DNA of 64,000 bases from WHSW01 sp963729075 (GTDB lineage: Bacteria; Actinomycetota; Thermoleophilia; Solirubrobacterales; 70-9), in assembly GCA_963729075.1 (NCBI GenBank), contig CAVSMU010000011.1:62001-126000 (forward strand). Reading direction: 5' to 3'. The notes beneath the pieces were generated by a model that saw only the letters and a list, made by a program, of their open reading frames with translations, made no database searches and had not been told where the DNA came from. The position numbers and the translations under genes are program-made. Shown in pieces: positions 61,841 to 64,000 of this stretch. Each line of letters begins with the position of its first letter. Within the stretch, counting starts at the first letter, position 1.

Positions 61841-63247
61841 CTACTGATTCGCCTGCGAGAGCAGGTAGAGGCCGAGCGAGGTGAAGCCGACCATCAGCGC
61901 GAGCATCCAGTACTGCGAGCGGGCGGCAACGCGGGTGTCGCCGTAGACCTTCAGCGCCCGGTCGTGGCCGAGCACCAGCGCGGTCACGTGGCCCACGATC
62001 AGGGCCCCGACCTGGACGTACCAGATCGCGTTGGCGCTGATCGTCCCGTAGTCGATGCCGCTGTCGGCGGTGCCGAAGTAGTCGGACCCGTCCCCCAGTG
62101 GGTCGGAGAGCAGGAACGTGAACTGCGCCTGCTCCTGGAAGACCACGAGGCTGAAGTAGTGCGCGACCAGGTACGCGAGCGCGATCGGGATGAAAGCGTG
62201 CGCGAACAGAGTCCCGAGCTTGCGGGTTGAAACGCTCGTGCGCACCGTATGCATGCCGTAGATGCCGGCCCAGAAGAGGCCGGCCACGAAGCCGAGCGTC
62301 AGCCCCAGGAACAGCGTGTTGGCGATCCGCAGCGAGGCGACCGGGCCGAGCCCCGCGTCGACCAGCCAGTCGAGCAGGGAGGCGATCGGCTCCGCGAGGG
62401 CGCCCTCGGACGCGCCGTCGAAGGTCGTGGCGCCGATCGTGAGCAGCACCAGCGCCACGGAGCCCGGCGCCGCGACCCATCTGGTCGCACCCGACAGCGG
62501 TCGCCGGCGGCCGAGCGTCCCGTCACGCACCTCGAGCGGCGCCAGGCTCGCGAACATGCCGAAGTAGACGGAGAAGGCCTCGCCGCGCTCGAGCCAGCGC
62601 TCGCTGCCGAAGAGCGTCATGCCGACGAACGTGTAGGCCGAGTACGCGAGGGTGGCGATCGCGACCGTGTGCGGGGTGAGGCCCACGGTCTGAAAGCCGG
62701 AGGCACCGTAGACGAGCTCGAGCCAGACGAAGGCAAGGATGCCGGCGGCTGCGGGCCAGCGCCCGAGACGCTCGGGATAGCCCAGCGGAGGCGGCGCCGA
62801 CTGTCCGGCCACGAGCCGGAACCCGCCCCCGACGACCCGGGCGATCGCCCGCCAGGGATTGAAGGCCCGGAACAGGTCGCCGATCCCGACGCTCAGAACC
62901 ACCAGCCCGAGCCAGAAGGTGACGAAGACGAAGGTGAGCGAGAAGTTGCGGTCCGGCGCCTCGGTGCCGTTGAGGCCCGACCAGACGACCACCACGAGCA
63001 GGAACACGCCCAGCGCCCCGGCCAGCACCTCGGTCACCGGGTTGACCACCAGGCGCGAGAGCCAGCCGGAGACCGGGCGCCAGGTGTCGTCCTCGAAACG
63101 GGTGCGGCGCCAGGCGAGCGAGAGGGCGACGAACGAGACGATCAGGACCAGCGACGCGCCCCATGCGAACAGCCATTCCGGAATCGGCAGGTCCTGGCGG
63201 CCGACCAGCGCGTGGCCGACCACCAGGAGCCCGTCGAGGTTGATCAC
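61841..63247 (-). CDS. Polytopic membrane protein, fenitrothion-hydrolase-like family
   Basis: A 468-residue protein with about ten to twelve hydrophobic segments. HALVGRQDLPIPEWLFAWGA near the N-terminus, FRAFNPWRAIARVVGG, and FAHAFIPIALAYLVAHYFSL (with two histidines inside helices) resemble a family in actinobacteria often annotated as fenitrothion hydrolase; I recall the name but cannot verify it, and no hydrolase motif is visible. The histidines and the cupredoxin-like partner suggest a metal- or redox-linked membrane function. ATG 63247 overlaps the stop of the cupredoxin-like gene (ATGA). Confidence 0.65.
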   Translation of the reverse strand: MINLDGLLVVGHALVGRQDLPIPEWLFAWGASLVLIVSFVALSLAWRRTRFEDDTWRPVSGWLSRLVVNPVTEVLAGALGVFLLVVVVWSGLNGTEAPDRNFSLTFVFVTFWLGLVVLSVGIGDLFRAFNPWRAIARVVGGGFRLVAGQSAPPPLGYPERLGRWPAAAGILAFVWLELVYGASGFQTVGLTPHTVAIATLAYSAYTFVGMTLFGSERWLERGEAFSVYFGMFASLAPLEVRDGTLGRRRPLSGATRWVAAPGSVALVLLTIGATTFDGASEGALAEPIASLLDWLVDAGLGPVASLRIANTLFLGLTLGFVAGLFWAGIYGMHTVRTSVSTRKLGTLFAHAFIPIALAYLVAHYFSLVVFQEQAQFTFLLSDPLGDGSDYFGTADSGIDYGTISANAIWYVQVGALIVGHVTALVLGHDRALKVYGDTRVAARSQYWMLALMVGFTSLGLYLLSQANQ

Positions 63248-63714
63248 GGATTCACGGTGATCTCGGCCAGCGGGACCACCGACTCCTCGAGCTCCACCTC
63301 GAACACCCCCTCGATCGTCGCAGGCACGTCGAACTCGACCTTTCCGCCGGCGGTGACGTCCATGGCGACGTCGTAGCCGTGCAGATGGACCTCCTCGTCC
63401 ACGTCGGACTCGACAACGAACCTGATGTCGTCGCCCTTGTCGAACTCGAGCTCCTGCACGCCGCCAACCGGCTCACCGCCCTTGACCACGATCGTCGCCA
63501 CCTCGGGCTCCTCAGGCGGCGCCTCCTGACCCCCACCCTGAGCTCCGTTGTTCTGCGGCGTGGTCGTCTCCGTCGTTGTGGTCGCGGCGGTCGTCGTCTC
63601 GGCCACCGTCGAGTCGCCGCCGTCGCCTTCGTCGTCACGCAGGACGATGAACAGCACCACCGCGGCGATCACCGCGAGCACGGCGAGTGTCACACCCACC
63701 CTTCTCGATTGCAT
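63244..63714 (-). CDS. Membrane-anchored cupredoxin-like protein
   Basis: A 156-residue protein: one N-terminal hydrophobic helix (VTLAVLAVIAAVVLFIVL), a Thr/Gly/Pro-rich linker, and a beta-sandwich domain of about 85 residues with VQELEFDKGDDIRFVVESDV and EVHLHGYDVAMDVTAGG. HLHGYD is a copper-type or EfeO-cupredoxin-like motif, but a cysteine and methionine ligand pair is not seen, so metal binding is open. It is exposed outside the membrane and co-translated with the large membrane protein. Confidence 0.75.
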   Translation of the reverse strand: MQSRRVGVTLAVLAVIAAVVLFIVLRDDEGDGGDSTVAETTTAATTTTETTTPQNNGAQGGGQEAPPEEPEVATIVVKGGEPVGGVQELEFDKGDDIRFVVESDVDEEVHLHGYDVAMDVTAGGKVEFDVPATIEGVFEVELEESVVPLAEITVNP

Positions 63715-63796
63715 AACGCGTACCCCTCTCCGGACGGCGCCCGGCCGCCCGCTCGGAAAAACGCCAACCCGTGGCCGGCCGCCTCGCGGGCGAGGC

Positions 63797-64000
63797 TCAG
63801 CCGGCGGGGATCGCCGGCGGCGGACGCCGCGCGAGCCCGAATTCGAGCGGGCGCAAGGCGAGCCCGCCGCGCGGGATCCCGGCCCGGCGGCGAAGCGTTC
63901 GCGGCGCTCGCTGGGGGAACGTTCGCGCCGCCGCCGCGAGCTTGTGCTGGACCCGATCGAGCCAACCGCAGGCGAGCGCGACGACCGCGCCGAACGCCAT
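63797..64000 (-). CDS. Possible partial hypothetical protein at window edge
   Basis: An open frame of 67 codons begins with ATG exactly at the last base and reads AFGAVVALACGWLDRVQHKL before turning Arg/Pro-rich; the codon pattern is only weakly coding. It may be the end of a gene whose start is outside the window, or nothing. No family is recognised. The 80 bases between it and the cupredoxin-like gene show no clear feature. Confidence 0.25.
   Translation of the reverse strand: MAFGAVVALACGWLDRVQHKLAAAARTFPQRAPRTLRRRAGIPRGGLALRPLEFGLARRPPPAIPAG

Noticed and set aside
62240..62262. GCACCGTATGC followed by ATGCC resembles the hairpin repeat
   Set aside because: It lies inside the conserved coding sequence of the polytopic membrane protein and has no matching left arm, so it is most likely chance.

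Overview
The window is about 64 kb of very GC-rich DNA (third codon positions are almost all G or C). Genes are packed tightly, ATGA and GTGA stop/start overlaps are common, and GTG and TTG starts are frequent. Together with a mycobacterial-type CysM/CysO/MoeZ cysteine route, a SUF operon of SufC-S-U and Rieske-SufB-D type, and paired Wzm/Wzt exporters, this fits an actinobacterium, most likely class Thermoleophilia (Solirubrobacterales/Gaiellales). The class assignment is inference; no rRNA gene or marker phylogeny is available in the window. No tRNA, rRNA, CRISPR, phage or IS element was seen.

Region 1 (1 to about 49 kb) is a cell-surface glycan locus. It holds two MGT-type glycosyltransferases, two ABC-2 polysaccharide exporters (1.66-3.2 kb and 33.9-36.0 kb), a UDP-galactopyranose-mutase-like flavoprotein, many GT2 and GT4 enzymes including two GT4-GT2 fusions, at least nine SAM methyltransferases, a polysaccharide-deacetylase-like protein, membrane GT39-like proteins, a flippase-like protein, a polyprenyl-phosphate sugar transferase (39.2-40.6 kb), an O-antigen-ligase-like polymerase with a TPR tail (41.9-43.9 kb), and three tandem secreted clan-A glycoside hydrolases plus a truncated fourth (44.6-48.1 kb). 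Together they could start, extend, decorate, export, polymerise and trim a surface polysaccharide. Embedded at 10.4-14.1 kb is a metabolic island: CysM and, divergently, an amino-acid ABC importer.

A striking property is how unevenly broken the genes are. Between about 22 and 33 kb, and again at 36-38 kb, almost every gene is recognisable end to end but split by one to several single-base frameshifts, while genes on both sides are mostly intact. The sequence also carries real decay: a degraded second copy of the methyltransferase/deacetylase pair (21.1-22.1 kb), the orphan 3' end of an ABC ATPase gene (18.42-18.47 kb) and the 3' end of a glycosidase gene (44.58-44.78 kb).

Region 2 (48-64 kb) is housekeeping and stress. 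It holds the sulfur-carrier pair CysO and rhodanese-MoeB, HtpX, a NarL-type two-component system, an Rrf2 regulator followed by sufC-sufS-sufU and then Rieske-sufB-sufD, an STAS protein, a Fur/Zur regulator divergent from a ZIP zinc transporter across a perfect 19-bp operator, and a membrane-protein/cupredoxin cassette. CysM, CysO and MoeZ reconstruct most of the protein-thiocarboxylate cysteine pathway, and a shared motif (CCGAC-N8-TAGGA) in front of rrf2 and of the Rieske-sufBD operon suggests autoregulated Fe-S control.
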